This document shows positions 42,535 to 53,798 of a stretch of DNA of 64,000 nt, in pieces. The notes under the pieces are model-generated. The model saw nothing but the letters and a program-made list of their open reading frames with translations, did not search any database and had not been told where the DNA came from. Both the position numbers and the translations under genes were made by a program. Position 1 is the first letter of the stretch; every line of letters starts with the position of its first letter. Origin of the DNA: Podarcis raffonei (taxonomy: Eukaryota > Chordata > Lepidosauria > Squamata > Lacertidae); the NCBI RefSeq assembly GCF_027172205.1, contig NC_070614.1:51834001-51898000 (forward strand), written 5' to 3'.

Positions 42535-45500
42535 GGGGGGGTGCCCTTTCAGCCGGAGTGGGGTGGGCAACCAGACCGGATTCCACTGTGTACTGTGATT
42601 TTAATTTCCGCCAAGCTCATCCCACGTCTGCCGCCTTGCAAAAAACAACAGCACAGCACAGAACCCCACTCTCCCAGTAACACACATTCCCTCCCACTTC
42701 CTCCATACTGGGATTTACCCCCCCAAAAAAAAACACACACACACACACACACAGACACACACACACTCCACCTAAACTCAGCAATAGGGCAGTTGGGTTA
42801 CATTTCACAGTCCAGGAATTAAAAACCCAACCCCCTCTCTCTCAATAAATAAATAAACTAGTCCTACTCAATGCAAGAAGGCATTTTCCAGCTGTGGCTT
42901 AAGCGATCTTTGAGCCTCCCGAGGATTGAAAGGGGCACAGGCATTTGTCATGCCAATGAGCATTCTGGACCACTTAGGTTTACATTTGCATCAGAAAAAC
43001 TCCCTTATTTTTAGCCAGCCTTGTCCATAAGGCAAGGTTGGGCAAGTCTTCAAAATGGTTTTAAGATATGGAAATGTTCCCTTCCTCTCCAGGAAGGCGT
43101 ACAAAATGCTGTTCTTCCTCCCCCCCCCCTCTTCCCTTCTCTTGCTACGAACCCAAATAAATAAGTAATGGAATATTTTTTAGGATTTAGGGAGAACTGA
43201 GTGCTGCATTCCAGAAGGCCACTCTGCGTATTTTGGGGGGAGTGGGTTTATTATTATTATTATGGGCAGGGTGGGGTTAGGGATGGCAATCACCCGATTA
43301 TTTTAAAAAGCCTTAGGTGTTTTTTAAGCCTGGGGGTAATGGGTTCTGCTTACTTCCAAGATGAAAAAACATTTAAATTTGTGGATATTTTTTGGTTTAC
43401 GAAAGGACCAAAACAGTGGGGATTTTGTTTTTTTCCTTTAAAAACAAAAACGCAACAACCCCTAATTAGTAGGGGGTGGTGAAAGAAAACTCACCCTTCT
43501 AGGGAAAACTGCGTGAACTTTAAAAAGCAAGCAGAAGGATTTTGAAGAAACAATATGTGGAGGTTTTCGATATCGAAGATTTTTAAAGGGAGGGGCAGAG
43601 TTTTGCCTAAAGGCTTCGGACAACGGGAGGAGGAAAGGAGAGTTATGCATGCCAGATGTTTTGGCGCACCTTTCGCAAAATGGGCCGGTCCCCTCCAGGT
43701 TTTTGTGATTCAAAATGTCTGAAAAGCCCTCGGTTGGGGAAAGGCTCTTTTAATGCAGAACTCCAGACGATAGCAGGGTCCTGCTGCTAGATTTCTGGGT
43801 GTGATGAGCTTTCGGACTTCCAAAGGTTCCTATTGAACAATAGGAACAAAACAGTTTCCGCCCTCCCCCCAAAATATAAGATAACTGAGATTCCTGCATT
43901 GCATGGATGGGTACCTTTGACAATTCTACGCTTTGGATAGGCTAACCCAGTTAACCCAGGGGTGGAGTTTTCTGCAAAGAAAGGGACATGCAATTCGTTT
44001 CTGGAATCGAAATCACTCCTAACCACCCCCTTACTGCTAAAATAAGCTTAAACTTTGCCCCCACCCCTGAAACTTGCAGCCTTCGCTGCGTATTTTTGCC
44101 TGCGCAACCTCCTTCCGGAAACTAAAAAGTTCTGGCCAAGGGAGGTCTTTTTTTGGGGGGGGGGTTACCTTAACCCACCCTGCCTCCGCCAGCCTCAATT
44201 CTCAGCTTTAAGTGTTAAAAAAACCTCTCTAGACTTCCCTTAATATTTTAAGGGATGCAAAACGCCTCCTTCATTGCCCCCAAAGGCCTCCTGTTGAATT
44301 TTCCCGTCTCCCCCCCCCCCAGTGGAACCAAGGCATCTCCATCTTCTGTGGGCCTTGCCAGGCCTGCTCGGAGACTGGCGCTTGAACAAGGGGGGGGGCA
44401 AGGATCAGAAGGGCTTCCAAAGAAAGCTTTTGCTTGGGGGGGCGGGAACAGGTGGCGCCTCTGCCCCCCCTGTTTGGAGACTCCGGGGGGGGGCGGACGG
44501 AGAGAGAGAGAGTATTGCGGCGTGCAAAATTTCACCAGTTGCTCCAGTGCAGGGAATGTGCTGCGAGCCGCCTCTCTCGCCTCCCCCCTCCCCACGCACT
44601 GCAGCACAGCTGCCCCCCCCCCAATTTCTGCTTGCAGCAAACCGAGGTCTGCAAAAGGAAACCACAGTCTTCTCTCTGCAGCTGCAGAGCGGAAACACGG
44701 CCTTGCAGATTTCTCTTTTCTCCCCCCCCAAAAAAAACACCCCAGTTTTTGTCCCAGCAGGGCCGATAACGCCTCCTTCTCCCCCCCCCATCGCAAGCAG
44801 AACCTCCTCTAACCCACCCCCCCTCGTCGCCTCCAGCACTTTAGCGCTGCCTACGCATGCATTCCACCTGGCCGCAACATCCCTCCTGCGGCTCACCTGC
44901 AATGCACCAAAAAATGCACATTCCTCCTTCTCGCCTGCTGCTGCTGCGCCACCGATAAGAAGGCACTGCTTGGGGCAAGGGGGTGTGTGGTTTTTTTGGG
45001 GGGGACAACTTCCTGACTCTTCCTCCCCCCCCCACAACCCCACCCCGCATCACGCTCACAAATTCCTCCAGCATCATAAAAGGCGCATTATTCTGGAGAC
45101 CTGGAGTCGACTTTTTGAAAGGGCAGGCCCCTTGCGCTCGCACCCGGCACTCCAGGCCCCCTATGTAAACCCCTGCCTTCCGCTATGGGGCTGTGGGGAT
45201 ACAAGCCCCCCCACCCTGCCGCTCTGACCCATCCCTAGGATGGCAACTGGTCAGCAGGCCTGGGGTCGTTTTTCCGGCCTGCAAAGGTTGAAAGGTCAAG
45301 CCGGGCGGCTAAGCAGGAATAGGCTGCGCCAGGGATTTGCCCCACGGTTTGGCAGTGGGGCGCGATTCTGGTTGCGATCCAGCACGGCCGCGCATTGCCA
45401 GCGAGGACCGCTGCGCACCTCGCAGCAGATGCGTTGAAAGAGGCCGGTCAGGGTTGAGAATGGGGCGATGGAGAGATCACCAAAGTTATTTTTGGGGAGG

Positions 45501-46024
45501 GGTTGCACTCCGGACCACCAGGGTGGGGAGGGCATGTGGGGCGGTCTTGGTGGGGGGCAGAAGGGCGGTCACTGACGTGTACATAGCTGTCCGTCTCTCT
45601 GATCTTTTGCACTTTTTCGCCACTGGGGGGGCTCTCGGTGATTGTTGACCGTTTGCTACTGAATGTAAACTTGTCTCTCTCTCTCTCTCTTTGGTTTTTA
45701 ATTTTTTGTTACTTTCTAGAAGCACCTCTAGGTAGTTTTATGGCACTTTAGAAGATTTGCTGAAACCGTTTTGAAAGGGGGGGGGACGATACCAAGGGTT
45801 TAAAAAACAGCAACAAATAAATACAGTACGCGGGAGGGTGGCGGGGTGGCCGGAACCGTACAAAACTGTTAAATGACGAGGATGAAATAATAATAATTTT
45901 TTTTTTGCCGCTTTTTCCCGGTCTCTGTTCCAAGTGTTCCAAGTGTGAAGAGTCCGTTAGACAAAAAAAAAATACTGTATTTATCTCTCTGCATCTGTGT
46001 GTGTAACTCAAATAACTTCTTCAA

Positions 46025-46030
46025 AATAAA
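46025..46030 (+). terminator. ZBTB4: Candidate polyadenylation signal of ZBTB4
   Basis: AATAAA in TTCAAAATAAAAAGAC. Earlier AATAAA sites at about 42845 and 43156 could give shorter UTRs. Confidence 0.45.
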
Positions 46031-46262
46031 AAGACAATTATACGCTCCACGAGAAACTGTTAAGAAAGCAGCAGCGGCGAGCGCCCACCGCGTATTCCAG
46101 CTTTGTGAAAACGGGGGTCACAATTTAGCCTTTCATTACCTCCCAATTGGTGGTTGCGGCTATCAATATGTAAATATTCCACCTTTTTCTGTCTCTGAGG
46201 AGCTCAAGTTGGGACATACATGATTCTCCCTTTCTCCTTGAATCCCCAACATAACATCCCTG

Positions 46263-46490
46263 GCTCCACGGAAGATAGAATTCGAACCCTGCTCTCCCAC
46301 GACTGTGTAACCTGACACACTAACCCAGGCTTCTTCAGCCTCGGCCCTCCAGATGTTTTCGGCCTACAACTCTCTTGATCCCTAGCTAGCAGGACCAGGG
46401 GTCAGGGATGCTGGGAATTGTAGTCTCCAAACATCTGGAGGGCCGAGGTTGCGGAAGCCTGCTCTAACCACTAACACACACTGCCACAGT
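46263..46490 (-). mobile_element. MIR-like SINE split by a MITE
   Basis: ATTCGAACCCTGCTCTCCCA, CCTGACACACTAACC, then after the MITE CTCTAACCACTAACACACAC. Confidence 0.65.
46326..46461. mobile_element. hAT-like palindromic MITE (CAGGCTTCC family)
   Basis: CAGGCTTCTTCAGCCTCGGC to GGTTGCGGAAGCCTG, flanked by CACTAACC and CTCTAACC. Confidence 0.78.
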
Positions 46491-47474
46491 CACATCACCT
46501 GCTGTGGCCTTGGGAGGGGGTGGCCGCCGCTGCCTGGGTGTGCTGCTAAAAATAGCAGGATTTTTTTGGGGGAAGGGGGCCTTATTCAGAGTTCTTGGCC
46601 TGTTTGAGAAGAGTATATAGAATCAGAATTGTAGGTTTGGCCCCTAGGGACCTCTGAGGGTCATCCAGACCAACCCATTGGCCCTCGGGGGGTACCTTCT
46701 CCCAAACCTTTGATTCTGTAATTCAGAGGAGAGAGAATGGAAAGATTAAAGCCTGCGTTGTTGCTTTTTTCCTGCTGGAATTTTAACCTTTTGGGAAATA
46801 GCAATCCTGTTAAGCAGCTAATGTCTTTTCTGGATTTCAGACTGACCCACCTTGGGGTGGGGAAAAACCACCCTCCTTTTGTGCCATAAATCTGCTGCCT
46901 CCAGCCCCTGGTTTTAACATTGGTTCCTGGCTTGCCGGAGGACCAATCCTGCCCTAGATGCTAGATCTTTGCCCCACTGACACTTAATCCTTTGCCGCTG
47001 TTGCAACCGGCAAGTAGACAAACATAGCCTTTTACCTCTGCGGATGATGACCGATTCACCTTGCTGAGAAAGCAAGAAGGCGTGGGGTTGCTGGCCCAGA
47101 GGTGACCCCCCCCCACACCGGCCCCTCTGTCAAATATATCTCCCTAGATTTCGGAGGGGGTGGGGGCACAGCCTGGCCATACAGGGCAAGGGTCTGTCCC
47201 TATGTGTACTTTAGCCCTAGGGGAATCCAAAAAAAGTTAGGGGGAGAGGGAGGCGAAAGCAACATCTGACCGCTTTTGGAAGGATTCTGAATGAGAAGCA
47301 AGGTGCCTCTGGGCATGCACAGAGTGCAGGACTGCACACCTGTGCCAGAGATCCCCTAGCTGTGGTTCCTGCGTCAGACTGGACTGGATGACTTCTTCCA
47401 TCTCTACATTTCTATGGTTCTAGCCAATTGTCCAACTTCTGCCAAAGCCCCAAACTTGTTATTTTCCCTCTCCC
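46491..47474. other. Intergenic, few recognised elements
   Basis: Worn CR1/SINE tails at about 46620-46690 (GGTCATCCAGACCAACCCAT) and 47370-47420 (CTGGATGACTTCTTCC). No gene seen. Confidence 0.5.
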
Positions 47475-47489
47475 AACAAGAATAATGTT

Positions 47490-47729
47490 AAAACAAAAAA
47501 TTTTTTTTCCCTTCCAGTAGCACCTTAAAGACCAACTTAGTTAGTTCTTGGTATGAGCTTTCATGTGCATGCACACTTCTTCAGATACCAGATACGTATC
47601 TGAAGAAGTGTGCATGCACACAAAAGCTCATACCAAGAACTAACTTAGTTGGTCTTTAAGGTGCTACTGGAAGGAAAAAAAAATTTTTTTTGTTTTGACT
47701 ATGGCAGACCAACACGGCTACCTTTCTGT
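47490..47729 (+). mobile_element. Fold-back retroelement with hammerhead-like arms
   Basis: An exact 15-bp direct repeat, AACAAGAATAATGTT, lies at 47475-47489 and 47730-47744. Between them the left arm (to 47588) is the inverse of the right arm (from 47596), about 95 bp each with few mismatches, and the right arm extends to GCAGACCAACACGGCTACC. This is what a target-primed insertion with 5' inversion leaves. The family resembles an abundant reptile repeat I cannot name with certainty; Penelope-like is a guess. See findings for the hammerhead resemblance. Confidence 0.65.
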
Positions 47730-48240
47730 AACAAGAATAATGTTGGCACCTTCACACAGCTAATTGGTTGATAGATCCACGCCTTGTCTAAGTCTAACCC
47801 AATCCTGGAGAAATTCCTGAATGGTCCACACTCCTCATCTTATATAAGAGAGATTTTTTCTATACCACCTTTCATCTGAGGATGACAGGGCAGCTTACAG
47901 TTTAAAAGCACCAAAACAAACGAAAAACAAAAGAACAGCTGCTGCCCCCAAACAGTTTTAAAGGCCATCGGTGGTTTAATTGACCAATGGCCTGGTTGAT
48001 GAAGAATGTTTTTGCCTGGCGCATAATGTATAATGAAGGCACCAGGCAAACTTCCCTGGGGAGAGCATTCTACAGATGGGGAGCCACCACAGAGAAGGCC
48101 CTGTTCTCGTGTTCCCACCTTTCGGACCTCTCATGGAGGAGGCACACAAAGAAGGGCCTCAGAAGATGATCTCAGGGTCTGGGTCGGTTCATATGGAAAG
48201 AGGCGATCCTTGAGGCATTGCAGTCCTGAGGTGTTTAAGG

Positions 48241-48491
48241 CAGGGGTCAGCAGCCTTTTTCAGCCGTGGGCCGGTCCACCGTCCCTCAGAGCATGTGGGG
48301 GGCCAGACTATATTTTTTTGGGGGGGAAATGAACGAATTCCTATGCCCCACAAATAACCCAGAGATACATTTTAAATAAAAACACACATTCTACTCGTGT
48401 AAAAACACGCTGATTTCCGGACCGTCCGCGGGCTGGATTGAGAAGGTGATTGGGCCGCATCCGGCCCCCTGGCCTTAGTTTGCCTACCCAT
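48241..48491 (+). mobile_element. hAT MITE (CAGGGGTCAGCAA family)
   Basis: CAGGGGTCAGCAGCCTTTTT to TTAGTTTGCCTACCCATG; one unit of the 71-bp segment. Flanks GTTTAAGG and CTTTATGG. Confidence 0.8.
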
Positions 48492-48655
48492 GCTTTATGG
48501 CTTTGTAGGTCAAAACCAGCACTTTGAACTGGGCCCGGAAACTAATTGGTGGCCAGTGCAGTCAGACCGGGATCGGTGCAATATGCTCAAACTGTCTGCT
48601 CAGGTGAGCAACCTGGCCGCTGAATTCTGGTTTCCGAACTGTCTTCAGAGGCAGC

Positions 48656-48990
48656 CGCTGTGGGTTAAACCACTGAGCCTAGGACTTGCCGATCAGAAGG
48701 TCGGCGGTTCGAATCCCCGTGATGGGGTGAGCTCCTGTTGCTCGGTCCCTGCTCCTGCCAACCTAGCAGTTCAAAAGCACGTCAAAGTGCAAGTAGATAA
48801 ATAGGTACCACTCCGGCGGGAAGGTAAACGGCGTTTCCTGGTTCGCCAGAAGCGGCTTAGTCATGCTGGCCACATGACCCGGAAGCTGGACGCCGGCTCC
48901 CTCGGCCAGTAAAGCGAGATGAGTGCCGTAACCCCAGAGTCGGCCATGACTGGACCTAATGGTCAGGGGTCCCTTTACCTGTACCTTTAA
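48656..48990 (+). mobile_element. Sauria SINE, 5' truncated
   Basis: Starts inside the tRNA head (CCGCTGTGGGTTAAACCACT), ends CTTTACCTGTACCTTTAA. Confidence 0.9.
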
Positions 48991-49144
48991 TGGAGCCTAG
49001 AGGTTGCCAGAGCATAGACAACAGTAGTTAGGCTATTCTTGTCCAGATAGGGGTGCAGCTGGGCTACCAGCCGAAGCTGATGGAAGGCCCTCCAGCCCAT
49101 TGAGGCCTCAAGCGATGGCAGAGGATCCATAACGCCATCACCTC

Positions 49145-49960
49145 CCAAGGGAGACTGTCTCACTGTCAAACAGCTCTTAATGTCAGAAAGTTCTTCCGAA
49201 CGTTTCGTCGGAATCTCCTTTCTTGCAACGTGAAGCCACAAGTTCAAGTCCTACCCTCCAGAGCGGGAGAAAGCAAGCTTGGCCCCTCTTCTATGGGACA
49301 GCGCTTCAGCTATTTGAAGACGGCTGTCAGGTCTTCTCCTTTCCAGGCTAAACTCACCCAGCTCCTTCAACCGTTCCTCATCAGGCTTGGTTTCCAGACC
49401 CTTGACCATCTTCTTCTCCCTCCTCACCACACCTTCCAGCTTGTCAACATCCTTAAATTGTGGTTTGCAGAACGGGACACGGTATTCCCGGTGTGGTCTG
49501 ACCAAGGCGGAACAGAGGAGTTCTGTTACCTCCCTTGAGTTCGGCACTATATTTCTGTTGACGCAGCCTAGAATAGCGTTAGCTTTTTCTGCCACTGCAT
49601 CACACTGTTGGCTCACCTTGAGCTTATGGTCCACTCAGACCCCTAGATCAGGCCTCAGCAAACTTTTTTAGCAGGGGGGCCGGCCCACTGTCCCTCAGAC
49701 CTTGTGGGGGGCCGGACTATATTTTGGGAAAAAAAATAATGAACGAATTCCTATGCCCCACAAATAACCCAGAGATGCATTTTAAATAAAAGGACACATT
49801 CTACTCATGTAAAAACACGCTGATTCCCAGACCGTCCGCAGGCCAGATTGAGAAGGCGATTGGGCCTCATCCGGCCCCCAGGCCTTAGTTTGCCTACCCA
49901 TGGCCTAGATCCTTTTCACATATATTAACTGGCAAGCCAGGTGTCCCCCACCTTATATCT
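49145..49960 (-). mobile_element. CR1 LINE 3' region, split by hAT MITE
   Basis: Minus-strand translation includes HREYRVPFCKPQFKDVDKLE and GLETKPDEERLKELGEFSLE, CR1 ORF2 C-terminal motifs. It resumes after the MITE with CCTTTTCACATATATTAACT. Confidence 0.78.
49649..49902 (+). mobile_element. hAT MITE inside CR1
   Basis: CAGGCCTCAGCAAACTTTTT to TTGCCTACCCATG. Flanks CCCTAGAT and GCCTAGAT give the 8-bp duplication. Confidence 0.82.
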
Positions 49961-49992
49961 GGCTCTCCCGCCCTGAGCGTAGATTTATCTGT

Positions 49993-50335
49993 GGGGTGGC
50001 ACTGTGGGTTAAACCACAGAGCCTAGGACTTGCCAGTCAGAAGGTCGGCGGTTCGAATCCCTGCCACGGGGTGAGCTCCCGTTGCTCGGTCCCTGCTCCT
50101 GCCAACCTAGCAGTTCAAAAGCACGTCAAAGTGCAAGTAGATCAATAGGTACCACTCTGGCGGGAAGGTAAACGGCGTTTCCGTGCGCTGCTCTGGTTCA
50201 CCAGAAGCGGCTTAGTCCTGCTGGCCACATGACCCGGAAGCTGTACGCTGGCTCCCTCTGCCAGTAAAGCGAGATGAGCGCCGCAACCCCAGAGTCGGCC
50301 ACGACTGGACCTAATGGTCAGGGGTCCCTTTACCT
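49993..50335 (+). mobile_element. Sauria SINE
   Basis: Full length from GTGGGGTGGCACTGTGGG to GGTCCCTTTACC. Confidence 0.92.
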
Positions 50336-50454
50336 AATCCTAATGGGAGTATCCTCCATTTCCCCCTGAATGGGGGATCTTGGGGTCTCGCACTCGCCCC
50401 AAACTGTATGGGGGATGAGAGGGATCTGTGACTCCTGCCCTTGCAATAAGCAAG

Positions 50455-50570
50455 AGGATGATGACTCAGTTGGTAGAGCGTGAGAATCTTGGTTTAGAGT
50501 CGTGGGTTCGAGTTTTACACCAGGCAAAAGATTCCTGCGCATAAGGGGTTAGGCCAGATGCATGGGGTGT
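50455..50570 (+). mobile_element. tRNA-Lys-derived SINE, split by Sauria SINE
   Basis: GATGACTCAGTTGGTAGAGC, GTCGTGGGTTCGAG, GGCAAAAGATTCCTGCGC and GGCCAGATGCATGGGG. Confidence 0.65.
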
Positions 50571-50923
50571 AAAAGGTAAAGGGACCCCTGACCATTAGGT
50601 CCAGTGGTTGCTGACTCTGGGGTTGCGGCGCTCATCTCGCTTTACTGGCCGAGGGAGCCGGCGTCCAGCTTCCGGGTCATGTGGCCAGCATGACTAAGCC
50701 GCTTCTGGCGAACCAGAGCAGCACATGGAAACGCCGTTCACCTTCCCGCTGGAGTGGTATCTATTTATCTACTTGCACTTTTGACGTGCTTTCGAACTGC
50801 TAGGTTGGCAGGAGCAGGGACCGAGCAACGGGAGCTCACCCCGTCGCGGGGATTCGAACCGCCGACCTTCTGATCGGCAAGTCCTAGGCTCAGTGGTTTA
50901 ACCCACAGCGCCACCCCCGTCCC
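50571..50923 (-). mobile_element. Sauria SINE
   Basis: Full-length reverse copy with target duplication GCATGGGGTG at about 50560 and 50931. Confidence 0.93.
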
Positions 50924-50939
50924 ATATGGGGCATGGGGT

Positions 50940-51562
50940 GAGGCTTGCCTTAAATGGAGCATCTTTCGTTTTTGTTGTGCGAGGAGGCCTTGCGATGTGG
51001 CTGCTTGCCATTACAAGACTGCAGTTGTGGGCCTTGCGCCGTTTTATCGTGCTGCCGACGGCTCTCCAAACGAGCTTCTTGCAAAGCGCATCTTTGCAAA
51101 GGAGCTCTTTGGCTTGCAAGAAAAGAGAGAGGCCTTGTTTCTTGTTTGGCAAACGCTCCCCTTCTTTTTGCTTCGAAGCTTGGACAAGGCTTACCTCTCC
51201 TATCGTCTGTTCAAATAAAACCATTTAGAACAAAGGGAAAGAAACGCCGTGTGGTCCGGAGAGGCTGGCGAACGGAGAAGACGAGTCCAGGTGGCGATTT
51301 TTGGGCACCAGGATGGAAGATGCAGGAGCACACCTGGATGTGCCGTGAAACTCCAGAGAGCCGGGCTCAGGCTCCGGGCCCCCAAACCCCGTCTCCCTGC
51401 CCCCATGGATTTCTGCTGCGTCCATGCAAGCCTTGACCTGATGAGTTTATGTCAACAACCTTTCCTGACAGTGCAGAATTATCGCTGTTTGCCCACCGCA
51501 TATCCCGGCTCGCGGCTGCAGTCTCTGCCAGACTCTGTTGAATCTTGACGCTCTCCGGAGAA
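50940..51562. promoter_or_regulatory. SHBG: SHBG upstream region
   Basis: No transposon recognised over about 620 bp. The 5' UTR and promoter of SHBG should lie here; no clear TATA box near the start. AAATAAAACCATTTAG at about 51213 and TTGACCTGATGAG at about 51432 are only weak nuclear-receptor or TATA-like hints. Confidence 0.4.
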
Positions 51563-51664
51563 ATGAACCCCATCTGGCCTTGTCTGGTCCTCCTGGTGGT
51601 CTCAGGACCCTCTCGGGCGGCCGGGGAGCGGCTGCAGGACATCTTGGGGGTCCACGTTCCCAAG
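51563..51664 (+). CDS. SHBG: SHBG exon 1, signal peptide
   Basis: Encodes MNPIWPCLVLLVVSGPSRAA then GERLQDILGVHVPK: a short secretion signal and the start of the mature protein. It ends in phase 0 at AAG with donor GTGAGT. SHBG is the plasma carrier of sex steroids, made mainly in liver; the testicular form is androgen-binding protein. The exon alone would not be diagnostic; its order and phase with exons 2-4 make it convincing. Start context GAGAAATGAAC is acceptable. Confidence 0.82.
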
Positions 51665-51889
51665 GTGAGTTTGGGAGATTTGCCAGGTAGTGGGGAGCAA
51701 CCGTCTGGGAGAGGGGTGTTGGGAAGATTTCGGGGGGCACACCTGGGTCCCGTATACCCCAGCTGTGCCTGGATTCGGCCTCAGGGCGTTTCGTGCCGGA
51801 GGGCCCTCTGAGCACGTCCAGAGGGCTTGCAGCAACGCCGGAAGCAGGGAAAACGTCGTCTGCGTCATAGGATGCCACAACGTTTATAA

Positions 51890-52260
51890 AAGTAAGCCTG
51901 GCCTGGATAATTTCCTCCCTCCCACTAGAACTTGTGGGTGTACGATGAAGGTGAGCGTTGGAAGAGTCAGGCCAGGCCAAAGGAAGTCCTCTTTTGTGCA
52001 CTTAAACTGTGGAACTCCCTGCCACAGGATTCTTCTGATGGGAGTGGCGGACTCCTCCTGCTTCCCAGACAGGAGACTGGGCTCGGGGTGGGCTGCGTTC
52101 AGCCCCACATCTCCCGCTGATGCTTTGGGTTCAGCCTCGGGGACATTTCGTGCTGGAGATCCCTCTGAGCATGTCCAGAGTGCCTACAGCAGTGCCAGGG
52201 AAAAGAATGTCCGGCTCGTAGGATGGGGGAGGGATTAAGCTCTCTTTAAAGAAGAGAGGC
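51890..52260 (+). mobile_element. CR1-related LINE fragment
   Basis: CTTTTGTGCACTTAAACTGT then GGAACTCCCTGCCACAGGAT and CTTCTGATGGGAGTGGC are the reverse of the 8283-8370 landmarks. Lies in SHBG intron 1. Confidence 0.5.
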
Positions 52261-53264
52261 ACAGGAAATAAATATCCTTCGTGAAATGATGGCTCTGCCC
52301 TCACAAAATCCCTGGCGCCTTTTCGCAACTGCGCCGCAGGCAGGAGCTCAACAGGTGAGGTTTTCCCTGGAGGCTGCCTTCGCAAAGCATCATGGGGTTT
52401 GTAGTTTCCTCCCTGAAATGGAGAAGCAGTGGCTGATGGGAAATTACTTCCTTCCACTTTTTACTGCTGCAGGATGAGTTTTTAGAGTTTGGGAAGGGTT
52501 TTTTTTCCCCACAGGTCACCTAAGATTTTGAAAGTAAAGAACTGAATTACTTGGTCCCTGCCATGTTTTTTTCCTGACGGGCTCCTAGCCCCTTTCACAG
52601 CTATGCTGCTCTATCTGAAGATCACTGGGCTGGTTACAATATAAAAAGACAAAAATACATGTCGTCATAACAAACAAAAACAATACCCGCCCCCAAACAC
52701 ACTGTGTTTATTTTTTGAAATAATAATCGCCTTACAGCTTTGTGGAGGGCGGAGAAGGAAAAAGAGAAGAGGAAGGAAGGAAGGAAGGAAAGAAAGAAAG
52801 AAAGGGGGGAGAAAAAGAAAGAAGGAAAAGAAAAGAAAAGAAGAAAGAAAGAAAGAACTAAAAATGTTGAAGTAGTAGTTTACCCACCTACCTATATATA
52901 ATCATAAAAATAAAAGGGTACATAAAAAACCCTTTGGGAGAATGAGGGGGAGGAAAAATATATTATTATTAAATAATCTGTTTCATTGTGTGTGTCTTTA
53001 AAAGCAACAAACAAAAAAGGGGAAAAGAAAAGAAAAACAACAATAGCAAAGAAATAAGGTGAAATACTAAAAAACAGTGATGGTAATGATGAAAGGGCGG
53101 GGGGGGGATGGACACTGATAGATTTTTTTTGCCCAATTTAATTTTAAAGATAATGATAATATTAATCAATAATAAAAAGAAGAGGAAACCAGGGCTGAAG
53201 CAGAGGTCCCAGGAAGTGGCCTGTGTTGGTTCAATTGGTTTAATTCCTGAGAGATGATGAAGAA

Positions 53265-53299
<35 letters not shown>

Positions 53300-53440
53300 G
53301 AAGTTGGGGTCTTGTGTCCCTTTCCACTATTTCCCCCTCCTCTCTTCCCAACCCAATACTGCATGCAACACTAACATCTTGCGGCAAATGAAACTGATCT
53401 GTAGAAAATGCAATGCATGTATTTTTGTAAAGTAATGAAT
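52261..53440. other. SHBG intron 1, purine-rich microsatellites
   Basis: GGAA/GAAA tract at 52752-52858 and GAA repeats at 53254-53300 (read as a lysine or serine-rich frame on either strand). No gene or known transposon. Confidence 0.6.
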
Positions 53441-53798
53441 TGCGGGTGGCGCTGTGGGTTAAACCACAGAGCCTAGGACTTGCCGATCAGAAGGTCGGCG
53501 GTTCGAATCCCCGCGATGGGGTGAGCTCCCGTTGCTCGGTCCCAGCTCCTGCCAACCTAGCAGTTCGAAAGCATGTCAAAGTGCAAGTAGATAAATAGGT
53601 ACCACTCCAGCGGGAAGGTAAACGGCGTTTCCGTGCGCTGCTCTGGTTCGCCAGAAGCGGCTTAGTCCTGCTGGCCACATGACCCAGAAGCTGTACGCCG
53701 GCTCCCTTGGCCAATAAAGCGAGATGAGCGCCGCAACCCCAGAGTCGGCCACGACTGGACCTAATGGTCAGGGGTCCCTTTACCTTTACCTTTAAATC
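53441..53798 (+). mobile_element. Sauria SINE
   Basis: Full length; tail merges with TTTAAATCTTTAAATCTTTA and an AAT repeat (53812-53837). Confidence 0.93.

Larger units (their letters stand above)
41334..46050 (+). other. ZBTB4: Probable ZBTB4 3' UTR
   Basis: About 4.7 kb with no SINE, LINE or MITE, in sharp contrast to both sides, ending near an AATAAA. It has many C and G homopolymer runs of 7-10, a (TC)n tract and CA repeats. Frames of 180-300 codons at 44255-45227 are homopolymer-driven and lack domains. Extent is inferred, not seen. Confidence 0.6.
47840..49130 (-). mobile_element. Old L2/CR1-related LINE, split by hAT MITE and SINE
   Basis: Reverse-strand LINE remnants: GGGGAGAGCATTCTACAGAT, CCACCACAGAGAAGGCCCTG, AAACCAGCACTTTGAACTGG, CTGGCCGCTGAATTCTGG. 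These run on logically across the hAT MITE at 48241 and the SINE at 48656. Confidence 0.6.

Noticed and set aside
44255-45227. Frames of 182-301 codons after ZBTB4
   Set aside because: Driven by C and G homopolymers, different on each strand, no family match; the segment fits a 3' UTR.
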